From positions 10,354,001-10,418,000 of the forward strand of contig CM082578.2 of the NCBI GenBank assembly GCA_040954595.2: a stretch of DNA of 64,000 nucleotides, written 5' to 3'. The stretch is from Balanoglossus misakiensis. Its lineage: Eukaryota; Hemichordata. Below the pieces are notes generated by a model that was not told where the DNA came from, did no database searches, and was given only the letters and a program-made list of their open reading frames with translations. A program made the translations under genes and the position numbers. Shown here piece after piece: positions 37,039 through 52,000 of this stretch. Each line of letters opens with the position of its first letter. The stretch's first letter is position 1.

Positions 37039-40000
37039 TTATTCACCGTCAGACACATCGGTGTCCGCCGCGTTGTGACCTTTGATCTGGATGTACTTGA
37101 CCTCGCGCTCGATCTCCACGGGGCGCCAGGAACAGAACGGCTTCGAGAACAGCTCCGTGACTTCTTCCAGTTTCTTGTCCTTGGTCTCCGGCAGCAGGAA
37201 GCATATAAAGCACACGCCCAGCAGAGCTATCCCGGAATACAGGAAAAAGGTACCTGTTGGGCAGATAAAAAAAAACAACTTTAGTAGCCTAGATAAAAAT
37301 TAAAGCATGTGCAATCTTTACTGTACATTTCTGGCAAAATAAACTGATTGATTTGAATATTAGCAAATGATACTAACCGTGCCTCGTGAGGGAGTCTGTG
37401 AGTGTTAAGAATGTCATGGAGATAATTAAATTAAAGATCCAGTTGACAGCCGTGGCGCAAGCATTTCCAGTACTCCTCGCCCAGATAGGATAAATCTCTG
37501 AATTGATGGTCCAAGGCATTGGTCCCATGCCTACATCATCAAAGAGAAACAAAGATAAGTTGCATAATGTCAGGTTCCTTCTTTTTGTATGAAGAAAAAT
37601 ACTGGGTATAGATAAGGAGCTGGGATCTCACATGCTTTCTGGAAGATGTCAACCCCTTTTATCCCTTTTGACACCATGGTTCCGCCAAAGGCCAAAACCG
37701 ACAGCTGACGTCCCTTTATGAACATGAAAAAGCACCAACCTGGAGCAAAGAACGCCAGGTAGATTAGAAGGCCAACAAACGCCATCCAGGAGTAGGACGT
37801 TGGACAGTAGTCGTAGGCGTAAGTGAGGGTTTTATTGGTCGCACAGGACGTCCACGATGCGGCCGCCATGGAAGTCACGTTGGCCGATTGACAGTATGCG
37901 GTGCCGGCCACCGCCGTGTTGTGACCCCCATCAAGGTAGCAAAAACCACAGTGGTGGTCTGATATACAATCATTGCAAGAGCTGAAAGGAGAGGGGTAAG
38001 ATCTCATGAGAGCCTTCAGGTGTGCGGGCAGACATCTTCTGAAGAACAAAATGTACTCACGAGAACAGTATTTTTTATTGCCCGGTGCAGTTTACTTTAT
38101 ACAAGACATGCAATGATCAATGTTTCATTTGAATGGCCAAACAGCCGCGCACGACAATTCACTTTTCTACGCTATCTTCACAAAACACACAGAGTCTTAG
38201 CAGTGTGGTGGTCATCACTTACCTGTAGCCTGTACAATTGGCATGGTTGTATGGTAGTGGAGCCATGCTGGATGTTAATGGAGGGGAATATAGCGCAGAT
38301 AGCAAGAATCCAACTGCTAAAAATAGTAGACTAAAGAAAACTCCTGAAACAAAACAAACAATAATCTCATGTTACTTTGAGAAAAGTATGAGGAAATGTT
38401 CAAGACTTTGATTTTCAAGGCATATATTACCTAAAATGAAGTACAGTGTGAAAAGGTAAATGTCTGATGATCAAACTCTGTCATCTTCGCCCAACAAGGT
38501 CTCTGCACTCAACCCATGCGAGTGGGGGAAGCTCTGTTTAATAGTATGGTTGAGAGTATACATATCCAGTTTCTCACCTATCATACTTCCAAGACTTAAT
38601 TTTCTCCGTCCTACTCTTTCAACTAAGTAGACACCTACAGCTGTGAATAGAAGGTTGACAAAAGCCACAGCGGCAGCTAACCAGATTGCTATTCTGTCGT
38701 CTTTCACACCGGACATCTTGATGATTGTCGCGCTGTAGTACCTGCAAACATGCAAAGTCAATTTTCAAATCATTCCATCCATTTTGGGAAGGTTCTCAGT
38801 CTTTTATATAAACATCTGTAACAACAAATGGCTAGCACTGGTCCAACCCACAGCTTGTACAATATTAGTTGGCAGTGATGTACTGTAGATGATAGGTGGT
38901 CATTGCTTGAACTCAGCTCTAAAGCCCATAGAAACACATGTTACAATGAGCAAATTTTACATGCCTTGACCATGCAGCTACATTGTATTAGTTCCTTTTG
39001 ACCACCTGTTACAAAACATATATACTGTACATCACTGGCTGGACAGAAAGAACGCTTGATCCAGTGCTGTCAAGATCATTACTACTTACATGACAGTGTT
39101 TATACCAGCAAGCTGTTGAAACATCTGCATTCCACAACCTACAAGCAGGGCTCTCCTAACAGGAGGGCTCTGCAGCATCTGTACGATGACCGGTCTCCTG
39201 TCTGCAAAGATACAAATTAGCAATGAGATAACGTTAGGCAGATCAAGTTTGTGTTGTTGTTGTGTTGTTGTTGTTGTTTTTTGAGGGGGGTGTTTCTCAG
39301 GTGAGTAGCACGATTGTGTTAAACAATATGCATGGGGACAGGATATTATAACTGATGGTTGTGATTCTCCTCATGTACTGGGTTAACGGATAACTGTAAC
39401 TGCACCTGTGGCAATGGCAGGATTTTGCTCTTGATGAGAACATGACCGTTGCGGAGGTCACTAGGGGATTGTACCACTTTTAATATCCAGTGGCAAATTT
39501 CTGTGTTATCTTTCTATGGAATTACCCATTTAGGTAATTATAGAGAAATGTACATGTAGATAACACCCCCTACTGCCCAAAAAATAATGACTGAAAAGAG
39601 AATGGCGAAATAATTTTTCGGACCATCACTGACATACACAAGTGACGCAAAACACCTGGCAAGTCTCATTTCCTCAGGGGGGAAAAAACAACAATGGGGT
39701 AGTTGGTTTCCACGGCAATAGCACAAGCTCCCCACGCCCATTAGACAATGACGCAGATGCCGCAATCGCTTTTTCCACGCTGATCTGGTAACATTTAACG
39801 ACTTGATGACTGGGCCATGTGATCACAGCCATCACGTAGACCCCTTTAATATCAGGTTTCAGACAACTGGTGGTGGGCTTTGAACGATAATGCCGATCTG
39901 TGCCATATTGCAAATGCAGTCGTTGTTATTACTTAGCCTCGACAAACATCAACAAAATCCCACCAACCGACAACTGACGCACTTCACAGATGGATGGACG

Positions 40001-43000
40001 CATCAATAAAATGTGAGGTTAACATTCTGCCCTACTCAATCTGATTAGTACTCTGCTGTGTTTTCTGTTCATGTACGTACCACTGGTATTAATAATATTA
40101 ATATACTGACCGACAAAGTGCATCTTGTCATGTGTTAATTTAATTGGCCGATACAAGAACGTAAGACACATGCCAGTCATCTTACAACAGCAATCGTATT
40201 TCTGAAGTTTTTTAGTGTTATGCATCACAGTAGAAAAGAATATGGATTCTGATGGGCTGCAAAACATGATTTGTATACATGTACATTTATGCAAATGCAT
40301 GCTCACACAGAATAAATCATTTCTACACGTGGAGAACAGGTCAATTTTATTTTCACATAGTTTCGAGAACCCAAATTCATTTGACCATCATGCTGGACAT
40401 TCAGATCATCGGGACGTCTTGTGTCCAGACATGATTCACTAGAGGCAATGTGATCATCGTCTGCTGAGCACCGGTCGTTGGCTCGACTACAGTCTCCCTA
40501 AACATTAACAGATATTCAGAGAGCAAAGAGACCTGGATGTTAGTCAAAGATGGCAAAAACGCCTTTGATGAATAGAACATATACCTTCAGTACATGAGAA
40601 AACCCCTTTTGACAAATGGAACAGACCTCTATAGCATTTGATAAAGCCTTGGATGTCAAAATAAAATGCAACTGCAGCAGAAATGCATATCAAAACCTCA
40701 GGAGTGTTCTCTTTGAACTGCCATTGCCCAGACTAATCAGCTTGTGATCTCATCCTATGAAATAATCTCCTAAAGGCTTTTCATTCTTGAATTCTTTAAA
40801 ATCTAACATCTGACACAAACCCACGTCCCTAGAATCCTGACTTTCCAACCTTTCGAAAAGATTTTTTGAATTTGGTTTAATCAAAGTGTCACCTCCTTTC
40901 ACATTGCAATGACTCATTTAACTTAATTGTGACACATCTTTCAATCAAAGATATTTAAAATTAATCCTCATTTCCAAGTCTTTGAGTAACTTGGGAACAC
41001 AATTTAATAAACTGTCACATAAATTCTTACATGTCTGAGTGACTCTTTTCACAAACTTTAATCATGTTGTATCATCAAAGAAAACTCTCAAGCCAAGTGA
41101 TGAATTCACTCAAATGCTGACAAGACTGTAGAGACAAAAATCTCAGATCTTATTAATTTCTTTGAAACATATTTTCAACTTTGCCATTTTCGTCCTGCCA
41201 AATTATTATTTTTTACTCACTGGAGAGAGCTCAACACAATACTAGTCTGCCTGTACATTTTTTCCTTGATGCAACCCTAGTGATTGTTTTCTGGTGGAAC
41301 AAATTGAGGAGCACATGCAGGCCAAGACTCCCAAGGAACACAAATTGAAGACTCTGATAAATATGCCATAATCTAAAAAGACATGGGGGAAAACAGCACA
41401 AATGAATAAATGGCAGCTTTTATCCATAAATCAAAGAAATTTACAGTGACCCGATGAGAGTTGCATGTGAATAATTCATAGAAGTTAATGAATTCAGAAT
41501 TGAGTAGTAATTTCTTGCAACACTGAGAGTGAGAGTATATACACCCATGGCTTGATTAATCCATCATATCCTGATCTACACTGCCGTGTTTGTAAAAGCC
41601 TCTCATTTTCGGTCCCAGCTCTGTAAGACGTTCTTGTGTTACTGATTGAACTGCAACAAAAGTCTCCTTGCCTATTTTCCAAAATATTCCCCGGTGGATG
41701 TTCGAAAAACTCGGAATCGGCACAAAAGTGGGCAGCTACCTGGGGAAATCACTTCATGGGATATTGGTACCCAGTTCCCAGAAGATCACCGGCACACACG
41801 GAAACAGAAGGAAAAAAAATCAAGTAAATGAATTCCTTCGGCTGTATCAGCTTAGAAAAGAGACACGCTCAATGCGTTTCAAATCTTTCTGCAAAATAAA
41901 TTTTCACCCAGGAGATATATACAGAGATTATGATAATTCTCTCACTGTAACTGCAGCGCAAACCAGTAGATATCGTTCTATGTGATCAGCAAATCAAAAC
42001 ATACAGGAAAGAACAGAAATGCATGTATACACTTCAAATACAAGTGGGTGGCACGTAGGCTTAAAGGCTCAAAGCAAATGGCAAAACAACTGTACAGTAA
42101 ATGTATAGGTGTTACAAGATACCTGGCAAGTTAACTGATGTAGATTGCGGAAATTACCACGCTGATCAATATGCTTTCTGAAAATGTCAGTCGTGTTTTT
42201 TTCCATTTCCGCATCACAGGGGTTCTTCAACAAACGCAAATGTCATATTCCTTGGTGCAGTTGGAAAAAAAAAATCTCAACACAATGAATTTATTCCTCC
42301 ATTTCTATTCAAATGACAAATCAATCTCACAATTGCTCTATAAGCTGCATATCTCAATTGTGTATTTCGAAGACATGATAAACTTCAATCATTGCTACCA
42401 CTATAATATACCCGGGGGTGGGGGGATGGGATAAATGTATTTAACATGGAAATACCACGCACTCTGCAATACTGTTGCTACTGAGGCAGCCACACTGAAA
42501 GTAATTTCCGCACCCAAAGGAATGAATGCCACGGTCAAGGGCTTCTGTGCACCGTGATTCGTGATTTATCACAACACCTTTGGGAAGAGGGTAGCTGTAA
42601 AAGAATACGTCACTAAATCGATGCTGAAGACTGTGTATGGCTTTATTGCCTGAGGGCGTTTTGCAGTGAGTGGAAACAGCACAAGGCATTTCTCGCCTCA
42701 CTACAGAAGGCCCAGAAACCCACATTCACACTCCATGAGGGATTATCATCAGTATGTAAATGAACACTAAATATGTTATTCGGTCATGTTTTTGGTTTGT
42801 TTCTGGATAATAAATGTAATGCAAGTTTTCACCTTCTAGGTTTGCAATTTTTTAACAGGCCAAGCCAGGATGGCTTAATGGGGTTTCCGTGCGTCATGAC
42901 CCAATTTTTTAATACGATCAACTCGGCACTGAATAACCATCTTGGATTTACAACGATTGATTCTAGGCCTTTTCTGAGACTTCTATCAATTCTTTCACCG

Positions 43001-46000
43001 CAATCAAAAGAGACCTTCCAGCCTGTCACTATTTGCTATCAAAATAAGCACACAAAGGTTTCTGAAAGAACATCTTTCCACAGCTGCAGCCATGATCAGA
43101 ATTGCACTGATTTATTTAGAGGGAGAAAGCACATGGTTTGGAAGAACTACTGGTATTTTAAATAATTTTCTCTCTGATTTGACATGACCATTAACCAGTA
43201 AAAAATCTGTTGTGCCAAATTTGTTCATGCATAAATGGTGAAACCCTTGAATGTTTGAGAGAAATCTTCTGTAATTTCCTGCAATGACAGAAGTCGGAAA
43301 TTAAAAGAGTTAAAATCCTCCAGTGGTCATTAATAATATAAAAAAGGTTAAGAAAGTTTACATGCATGTGACTGGTTGGGTTTAAGGTCAGGATTGAGGA
43401 TTGCATAGTTTGTCGTCCTGCACATAAACTAACACAGACTCTACCTTTTGTATTGGAAATGAGAACAATCTAATTTCTGCATTGAAATCGTGGCAGAATC
43501 AGGCTATCTCTCCTCGCAGAGGAAACAGCTGATTAAACCTGCGCAATAGTTCAAACAAACAGCATGCACATCTCCCAATACTGCAAAACATTGATTCAAA
43601 TGAGCCTAATTACAGCGATTTCAACTCATCAGCATTTCTCGGTTCGAAATAAGCCAGTTACTTCATTTAGCAGGAAGCTGCGCAGGCTAAGGCCAAATTA
43701 AGCTACATGTACAAGAACCTGCAAAGCAGTTTGTATAATTTATTGCGGTTCACAGGTGAACAGCTGAAGACAAACTGACAAACTGTTCAATTTGTAATGA
43801 TGCAATTCGTTGTCAACACAGCGGGGATTAAAGACGATTTAAAATCTCTCCTCATCACGTAATGACCCGATTTCCTGGTGAAATAAAAGCTGGTGATGTC
43901 TGCATTTGACAACCAAAGCCAATCTTTGATGAACTAAGCATGTACATGTGTCATTTCATTCACAGCATTTTTTTAAATCAGGATATCAGGAACCTTCAAA
44001 ACTTTTTTTGGTAAAACATGCTCCAACTGATAATAATTTGGTCAAGATCAAGCAAAGATTAACACATTTTCATTACAGTCAAAACTGAAGTCACAACTTC
44101 TACAAAGTATTTATGTGCACAAAAGACAAATTGAAAAACATTTCCTCGGAACAGAGAAGCCAGGATCCTATTTCTCACACTTGCAAAGAAACTGACAGTT
44201 TTCCCAATTCAGAGTCCCGGATCACAAGACGGCAAAGTACATGTACAACTGGTTCATGTACCTTGTAATTCTCTTTTCATCGCGGTGTACTTTCATAAAC
44301 ACAGAAAGAAGCAAGAAGGCCTTAACCCCATTACCCCTTCATGTTCCCTGTGGCACATAGCCTGTCCAACCACCGAGATTGATGAGAAGGTTAAAATCCA
44401 TCCTACATGTACGTTTTTTTTCTTAGCTCTGATGGATGGTTTGGTGCAGCCAAATGGAACTGCTCAGGTTTAGTGCCCACTACCACCTGTGTCATCATAC
44501 ATATTAAACCCAGAGGTAAGACTTGTCAAAGTAACAGTTCAGCAGTTCAGTGGGAAAGGGGGGGGGGGGGGGGGGGGGTAGGTTTGATACCTAACCATGA
44601 TTGTATCACCTCACACCTACTTGAACCAAAAGATGTTCAATTTCCAAACTTTGAAAGCCTCAGCTGCTAAAAAAATATCAGAGTCTTCTGACCAAGCACA
44701 AACTGGTGAGAGACTGCCTTTACATTCAGACAAACTAGTATTTCTCCATCTCCTCATAAAAGCAGTCTTGTGGCAAGAGTCAAACCATAGAAATTACCCA
44801 ACATGACGTAAGATAAATCTTGGGAGCTCATCAGCTTGGGGACATGTTTTCGTTGGTCAAAATTACCGTCCGTCTAGCCATAAAATCAGTCTGATGGCAA
44901 GACAGGTTATAACAAAAAGTACTCTACAAACATGAGAGAAATCACGGGCTTGCCGTGTCTCAGGATTTATTTCACTTTGAAGGAATATATTTCCATAATT
45001 TGACTCAGTTGCCACCAGACTGACTATAGACTTCTTTCAAGTTTCAGAATGCAGCGTGCGTACACAATTTAATTGTAAAATGGGGGGAGGGTCCTTGCTA
45101 GAGTTTGGGCTCTTACCAGGAGAAATATGGTACATCTATTTGTACATACATATACAGTTTGCACGACTCTACGCATACCTCTAAAGCTTCTTTCTTCTTG
45201 TTGTCGATCGATTGTGCGTTGGATCTCATCAACCTCGTCGTCGATGCTAGCACCACCCCGCATCATGCTCAGAACCCTGCGGGCTTCGTCCTTCCTTCCG
45301 CGCGAAAGCAGCCATCTTGGACTCTCGGGCAAAAACAGGAACCCGACGAACTGTATCAGCGAGGGCACACCCGCCAGTCCTAGCATGTACCTGGAATTGG
45401 ATGTCAGAAGGAAAACCAAGACAATAGGGGGGTTAAATCTTTGACATTTGATGTCGGTGAGAGGATTGTTAGGGGTTAAGGCAATGGATACTGAAGTATT
45501 TAACATATGTGTTGGTTGCTATTGCTCACATTGTACCATACACACACTACTGCAGTGCAAGAACTTTAATATTCATTCCTATTATTTCTATGAATTTTCG
45601 ACTCATGCCATTTTGATTTACAATAAGTTTACCCCACATTTGCCACCATTGTACACATCATACAGGGTACTGTGAGATTTGTCTCCGACTCTCTTGAGAT
45701 CCCTTTCAAAAAAAGTCTGGAAACAAAGTTGCATACCTCCATCCGTTGTCTACATCGTAACTGAAAGCTCCATCTACAAGGCTTGCGACAAACTGCCCTC
45801 CGGTAATGAACATGTTATTGATGGTGACCAGACGACCGCGCATGTGGGTTGGGGCAGATTCCGCAATGTACATGGGTACTGTCATCGATGCTAGACCTGC
45901 ATGGCAAAATAGGGAGAGAAAAAAATATTATCTCAAATTTTAATACTTTGCACGATATTTTTTAAGAATCACGATTCAGCATGCATAAGTAACTTTTTTT

Positions 46001-49000
46001 GTTCTTTTAAATTGCAACCTTTGGAAAGGTTAGCTGCGCCCACACACTATAGACACCCACGTATTGATGATGATGATGACTTCAAGCTCAGACAATACAT
46101 TTCTTTCAGACAGATTTGAACCTGGCATTTACCATTAGAATTCACAAATTTGTGGCAAATTATGTCTACAAATTGCGTACTTCAAAGCCAAGTGGGGATA
46201 TATCGCTCATTCCCTCAGGGATGTAGCTATTTTTTGTGTGTGTGGAAAATGTGGAAGGTTCCTTTACTTGCAGCCTACTGTAGGTGGCATTATTGATAGG
46301 AAATAAATTCCATATACTCTGTGGCAAATGAGAAAAACTACTGAATTTGTGAGAATACGCTGAATACACATCTGTAGGCAAAGCAGTAACTGCTCTAGGC
46401 TTAAGAGGCCATTTTAAAGGTAGAATGGGAATGGGATTTTACACGTTGTGTGTAGTTTTTAAGTCACATTTAACTGGTGCCTGAAGAGGTTTGAATAAAT
46501 GTGATAATAACTTTGATCTTTTTAGTAAAAAAAACTTTACATTTTAACTAAGTTCAGTACAATATGTTGTAAAACTACGGCTACTTGTAGAGGCATAATG
46601 CACTGTTACAAGTAACATACATGTACAACTGTTTTTGGGATAAAAATCAAAAGTGCTTTGATGCAATCTGAATCTCTCTGAATGTAAAACAGAATTATTG
46701 ACAAAGAGAAACCAACGCTATTGATGTCACACTGCATGCACTGCACAAGGCTTGTAATATTTCTCAAGATCTATGGTTTGGATTTGAATCCTAAATTGTT
46801 GCCTTTCCGATCTCATAATAGCTCACTCACTGACACCATTCAATGAGCACACTCGGGAAGCAACCATGCAGCCGCCCTTGAGATCATAAATGCATTCTAT
46901 TCTTGCTTCCTCACTGCTCTGTAAAAGCAGCAATTTACCTGCCTCATTGTGTTCAACGTAGATCATAATTACGATATTAATACAAGCAAGTCACTGTCGA
47001 TGACATAGTCCCTGCTCGTGCACGAATTTTTAAAGGGTAGGTCATTTTTGAGGAAATAAAACAAATGCATTTACATAACAATAACTATTACTGCTATGTA
47101 AATTTGAACCTTGGCTTTTATTAAGAAATTTCCAGGAGGACGTACGCTGATCTGGAGTAGATTTCAGTGATGTCACAAATCCTCTCATGTGACCAGCTCA
47201 GAAATTGATCACAGAGGCAGTCAACATGTGACTGAAATATTCATTACCTTCACCCGCAGAATAATTTAATCTCATGTTACTCGTGCGCCCCTAGAAGATT
47301 TTCACTCTCAATAATATAAATACTTTATACTGGACATACGATACACCTTATATCTGCAATTTCTACTGATCATGATGTATTAGATGCTACCAGTACTAAT
47401 GTGATCATGTCATTCTCCTGAAAAAAACATTCAGATCAAACTGATTAATTAAAAATAAAACTTTTGGCTGCAACATTGGATTTAACCTGACTGTGCACAT
47501 TTTTACATTAATTTAAGTATGACAGCACACGAAACACAAAATAGCTATTTCTTTTAGTTTTATACAGCCCACTATCAGGCCTTATTATTGCCATGGTAAC
47601 ACATCTAGCAAGTTCAGTAACATCCGATAACACAACATGTTTAGCGCCATGGTTCAGTCTAAACTAAATGTTTTCTACGGTAAGGCTGGTCCTCCATAAA
47701 GGGAACTGGGGGTGAAAAAGGGTTAAAGTAAACTACATATTTTTTGTGGTTAAATTTAAAGAAAACCACTGATTTGAAAAGGTTCATGTAATGCCAGAGA
47801 GGTACGAACGCTAGAGCATACGTAAGAAGGAAAATTAGATCAGTGATTCCTTACAAGTCTGTTAATCATCTTCCGATGCAAAGAAACCTAAAACCACACT
47901 TCTAGTTCTACAGGGTCCACTATCCCACAGCAATTAGCAGAGTCCTTTCTAGGTAATACGATCAAACTATCAAACCCTTATCATGAAACCCATCAGAGCA
48001 GTTCCCAACATCTACACTTACAGAACATTTAGGCTTTGTGGGTACCATGGTCATATTTATCCCAAAAATTTTTTTTTTCTTGTTTATTATTGTTGTATAC
48101 CTTCACACAATGGCGACAAATTGATGCTCGCGTCTGTTAATACCTCGCACAGCCTGGGGTCATGTGAACAAAACTGCTACCTCACTGAACACGTTTGATT
48201 TACATCACGCATTAACTGGTTGATTGCCAGCCCTAGTTAGCATCAAGTCGTCTTCCCCACTAACCGCCAGTATCGAAATTCACTAACGGCGGTGACTCGC
48301 ACTCGTTATCATTCAGCCTAATTAACTGTGTCGCTCTCCCCTTTCGGATAATCTCGCGACTGTGAAAACGCGTGGTGTTGTCAAGGTGTTGGAGAATCTC
48401 CGGTTGCGTTCAGGTCATCTTGGATCACATACGCTCTATTCTGAATACAAAGAGGAAAAGCTCGTGAATGCGACGAGAGGCCTGCGGCAGGAAGAGATGT
48501 AGACCATCAGGATGAAATCATCGCACATCATTCTGACCTGAAAGTGCTGCACTTCACCTTTGACATCTGTGCAAAACTTTGCAAAAAAAAATAAAAATAA
48601 AAGGATTCAAAAAAGTTCAAAACATTCCACTATTTTTGAAGTTTTCTAGCGTGATACATGCCTGAGTATTAAAAAAAATTACAAAGATTACCCGGTAATT
48701 CTTTTCCAACAAAAATATGATAAACCCTGTTATGTTTCACATTTGAATTACAACACTCTACTATCAGGAGAAGATTGCCCTGGCGATGTGAGGGAGAATA
48801 ACTAAACAGTGCTGAAAAACATGATTGCCAAGACTTAAATCTCCTCAGAATAACTTGTTTGCCACTGAGAGATACCACTATATATTTCACTGAAATTAAT
48901 TACACTGTCTGAACACTTAACAGACTAATCATTTTTCAATCAGAAACTATTAATTACCACCCAGCAATTGTACATGCATCTCTCTGTAAATGAGATGGAC

Positions 49001-52000
49001 CATTTAAAATGATAATTACTTTTCAGGTGAGTGGACATTTTATTAATATTGATTTGAAAAAAAAATATGGCCGCAATAATATAATAATTTCATTTTTCGT
49101 GAAGCAGCCAGACAGGCTATTACACTAAATGCATTATTTATTTATTGTGTGTATATTTTAGAGGGGCAACCTTGACTGATTCACCCTGTCGAGTTAAGAC
49201 CCACTGATCGTATTTCTCCTTTTGTTACAGTTACTACACCCACCATCTTTAGGCAGATTTCACAGCAGTGCAGCTAAACATAATGTCAGGGGAAAAATCA
49301 CACAAAAATACATACATGCTCTGTTACAATCACCCATGCTTGGGATGGATCAGAACAAAAGATGTAAAAGGCTAACAACTGTTATGATCCGAGAATTCTG
49401 TGAAAATATTGATCTCTGTCACGGAGTTCAGCTCATCTGATCCGATCAGTGCTGACAGAGATGCTTGCAGTTTACTGATGCACAGGTCAACATTGCCATT
49501 GTGAGAAAAAGAACAGCTTTTCAATGAACCTTTATACATGTAGGCATTCGTATTCTGTAATAAACCAATTTTACCCTTATTCCTTGCCAAAAGATTCTGA
49601 GGAACATATTTTTCCTGACCAAACTTGAAATGTAATGCTTAGATATGCTTCAATAAATTGTAACAAAAAAATAATAAACTATTAAAGAAATAATTAATCA
49701 AATCATTAAAAAAATTTAAATGTGTATGAAAATTATACTTTCTAATGTGGGTCGCATTCCAATTTGTATCCTCAATATTCTCATAACTGTCATTATCCAC
49801 TTGTACTCCCTTATCTTGATGTAATTTGTCGTTATATTATCATCATACGATGTTCGCACATCATTCATAGTCTCAATGGCATCTTTCATAATGGTCCCTA
49901 CACCGTCTTACATCGATTGTATTTTACACACATCCCATTGGTACACTGCAAGTCCCTGATCAGGTTATCAAATCTTGTAATTTTTTTCTTCATCTCAAAG
50001 AATGATTGATATTACTCCATTCCACCCAATTTATTTTCCATCAATAACTTTAGAGTAGAGCAAATGGCCGGTTGATTCCATTTCTTGAAATGCGGGTCCA
50101 ACAGGTCAGGAAGAGGGATTATTCATTTTTAGCATTATAATCATGTTTTTCTTTTTATTCAAGTTCTGCCTTGAAAATTTCAGTCCATTTCACGCCAGTG
50201 ATTGCTATATTGCAGTGGTTGCTCAAAGAGCTGTATCGTAATGACCTTTGACCCCGCCGGAGCCATCTTCATTACAATTCCGCAAACAGCCATAAATCTT
50301 TGGTTTCATTCTGAGTGGTTGGTGATGATCTTTGTGCGCTAGAGCATTATAGTCTGGAAACTTACCAGCATCTGTTGTTACGGAAACAATAATGAAACCG
50401 TTCAGCTGGATGTGAATTCTGACGAAGATGTGGGGAGAATTATGAAGTCAGTAGTAATTTTATATTTAACGCAAACAGAGGTAGTGAAATGAAAAAAGAA
50501 AGCATATTTGAACATTTAAATTTTATATAGATAAATGATTTGAGCACTGTGTGGGGCCAGCAAGCCCCAAGAGCTTGAAAACACAGAATCAGATGATTAA
50601 ATTTTTAATGCAAAATTGGACAGAATTTTACTAATAATGTTTTGTATTCCCATTTGCTTTGGTCACATTGTTCAAATCATATTATTGGGATACAGCAAAC
50701 ATCCTTTCTCGAGGGAGAAAAACTGCTTCCCCAGTAAAGAAACCTTTCCACCTGCTCACATTTTCTATTAGAGTAGAATTTGCCATCTTAACTTGCCACA
50801 TACTCTGTACAATACAATAAATGGAAGGCCACGCAACAGCCATTGCTGAGTAATAAAACCTTGACAGGTAATAAACTCAGTGACTGATAATGGGTGTTTA
50901 TTCTTATTTTGCGTGCAGTGTGGACAACACTGCAGGGGATGTCGATGTTGGAGGAAAATATTTCAAAACATAAAAAACCCACCTACAGTGTGATGCGTTC
51001 TATGTACAAGTGACATCACACCTGCCTGTCACTATAGCGACACAAATCTATACATGTAACACCTTTTAATCATCAAACATTTGCTTCAACAAGGTTGTTT
51101 TCTCTGACATGAGCCAACTCCTGTAAAAGTACTTGGTTATGATTCGGTGTTTGCACGGCAATGGTACATACAGAGTTGCTGTATTATTATCACTTGATAC
51201 ACACAGCTATTCCACTGTTTAATTACACAATAAAAAGTCATTCTGCAGCAAATAAAAAAGGATAAAATACTACTAAAGAAAGAGACCCATGTCTCAAATT
51301 GACTGTCAAGATTTTTATTTGCTCATCAAATTTAAGATTGTGGAATTTGTATATGAGGTGATTGTGAGAGTGAATATTTAATATTTGAGTTGCTCTTGAA
51401 AGATGAATAGTGACTCTCTCAATTGAGGGTTCTTGCATCTGAACAAATGTTTTAAGAGTCAACAACACAACCACACTGGGAACTACTCAGTCTGTTATGA
51501 TAACACTTGTTTGCTGAAAAGTCAATAACGTTTCTTTGAAATAGGACTTTTAAAATAAATTAAACTGTGATATTCTCATTTTGATGCTTTCATTTTGTTG
51601 TACTATTTCTATGTGACTACCCTCATTTTGCGAGTGGTATTTTTGTGGTAAAATAACTTCTCCCGAATCAGACTTTCATGATCTGAGAAATGTGGGCGGA
51701 TAAAATCACAGTTCCTGCATCCAAAGACACGTAAGAAACAACAGTATATCTTGTGGTTTGTTTTGTGTGAGCAAACAAGAAGACTGCAGTGACATAATGC
51801 AGACTGAATGATAGTGACATTGATATGTCGCTTTGTAATCTAGACTCGAATCCATCACACTTTACGTTCACGCTTTAATCTTCCACGCAGAAACAATCAC
51901 AACAGAGGGTCTTGCCTCAATGAGTCTAATATTTGACCATGTTATATTTACAGCTTTGCCATTTGGCTGAAGTTTACATCCTCGTCTTAAATTTAGAGGC

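Noticed and set aside
42773-43165. 130-codon ORF in an SLC2A13 intron
   Set aside because: No domain, no splice logic, AT-rich intronic composition; length is not unusual for chance in 64 kb.
46110-46130. tRNA B-box-like TTTGAACCTGG
   Set aside because: No matching A box or cloverleaf could be drawn in the flanks.
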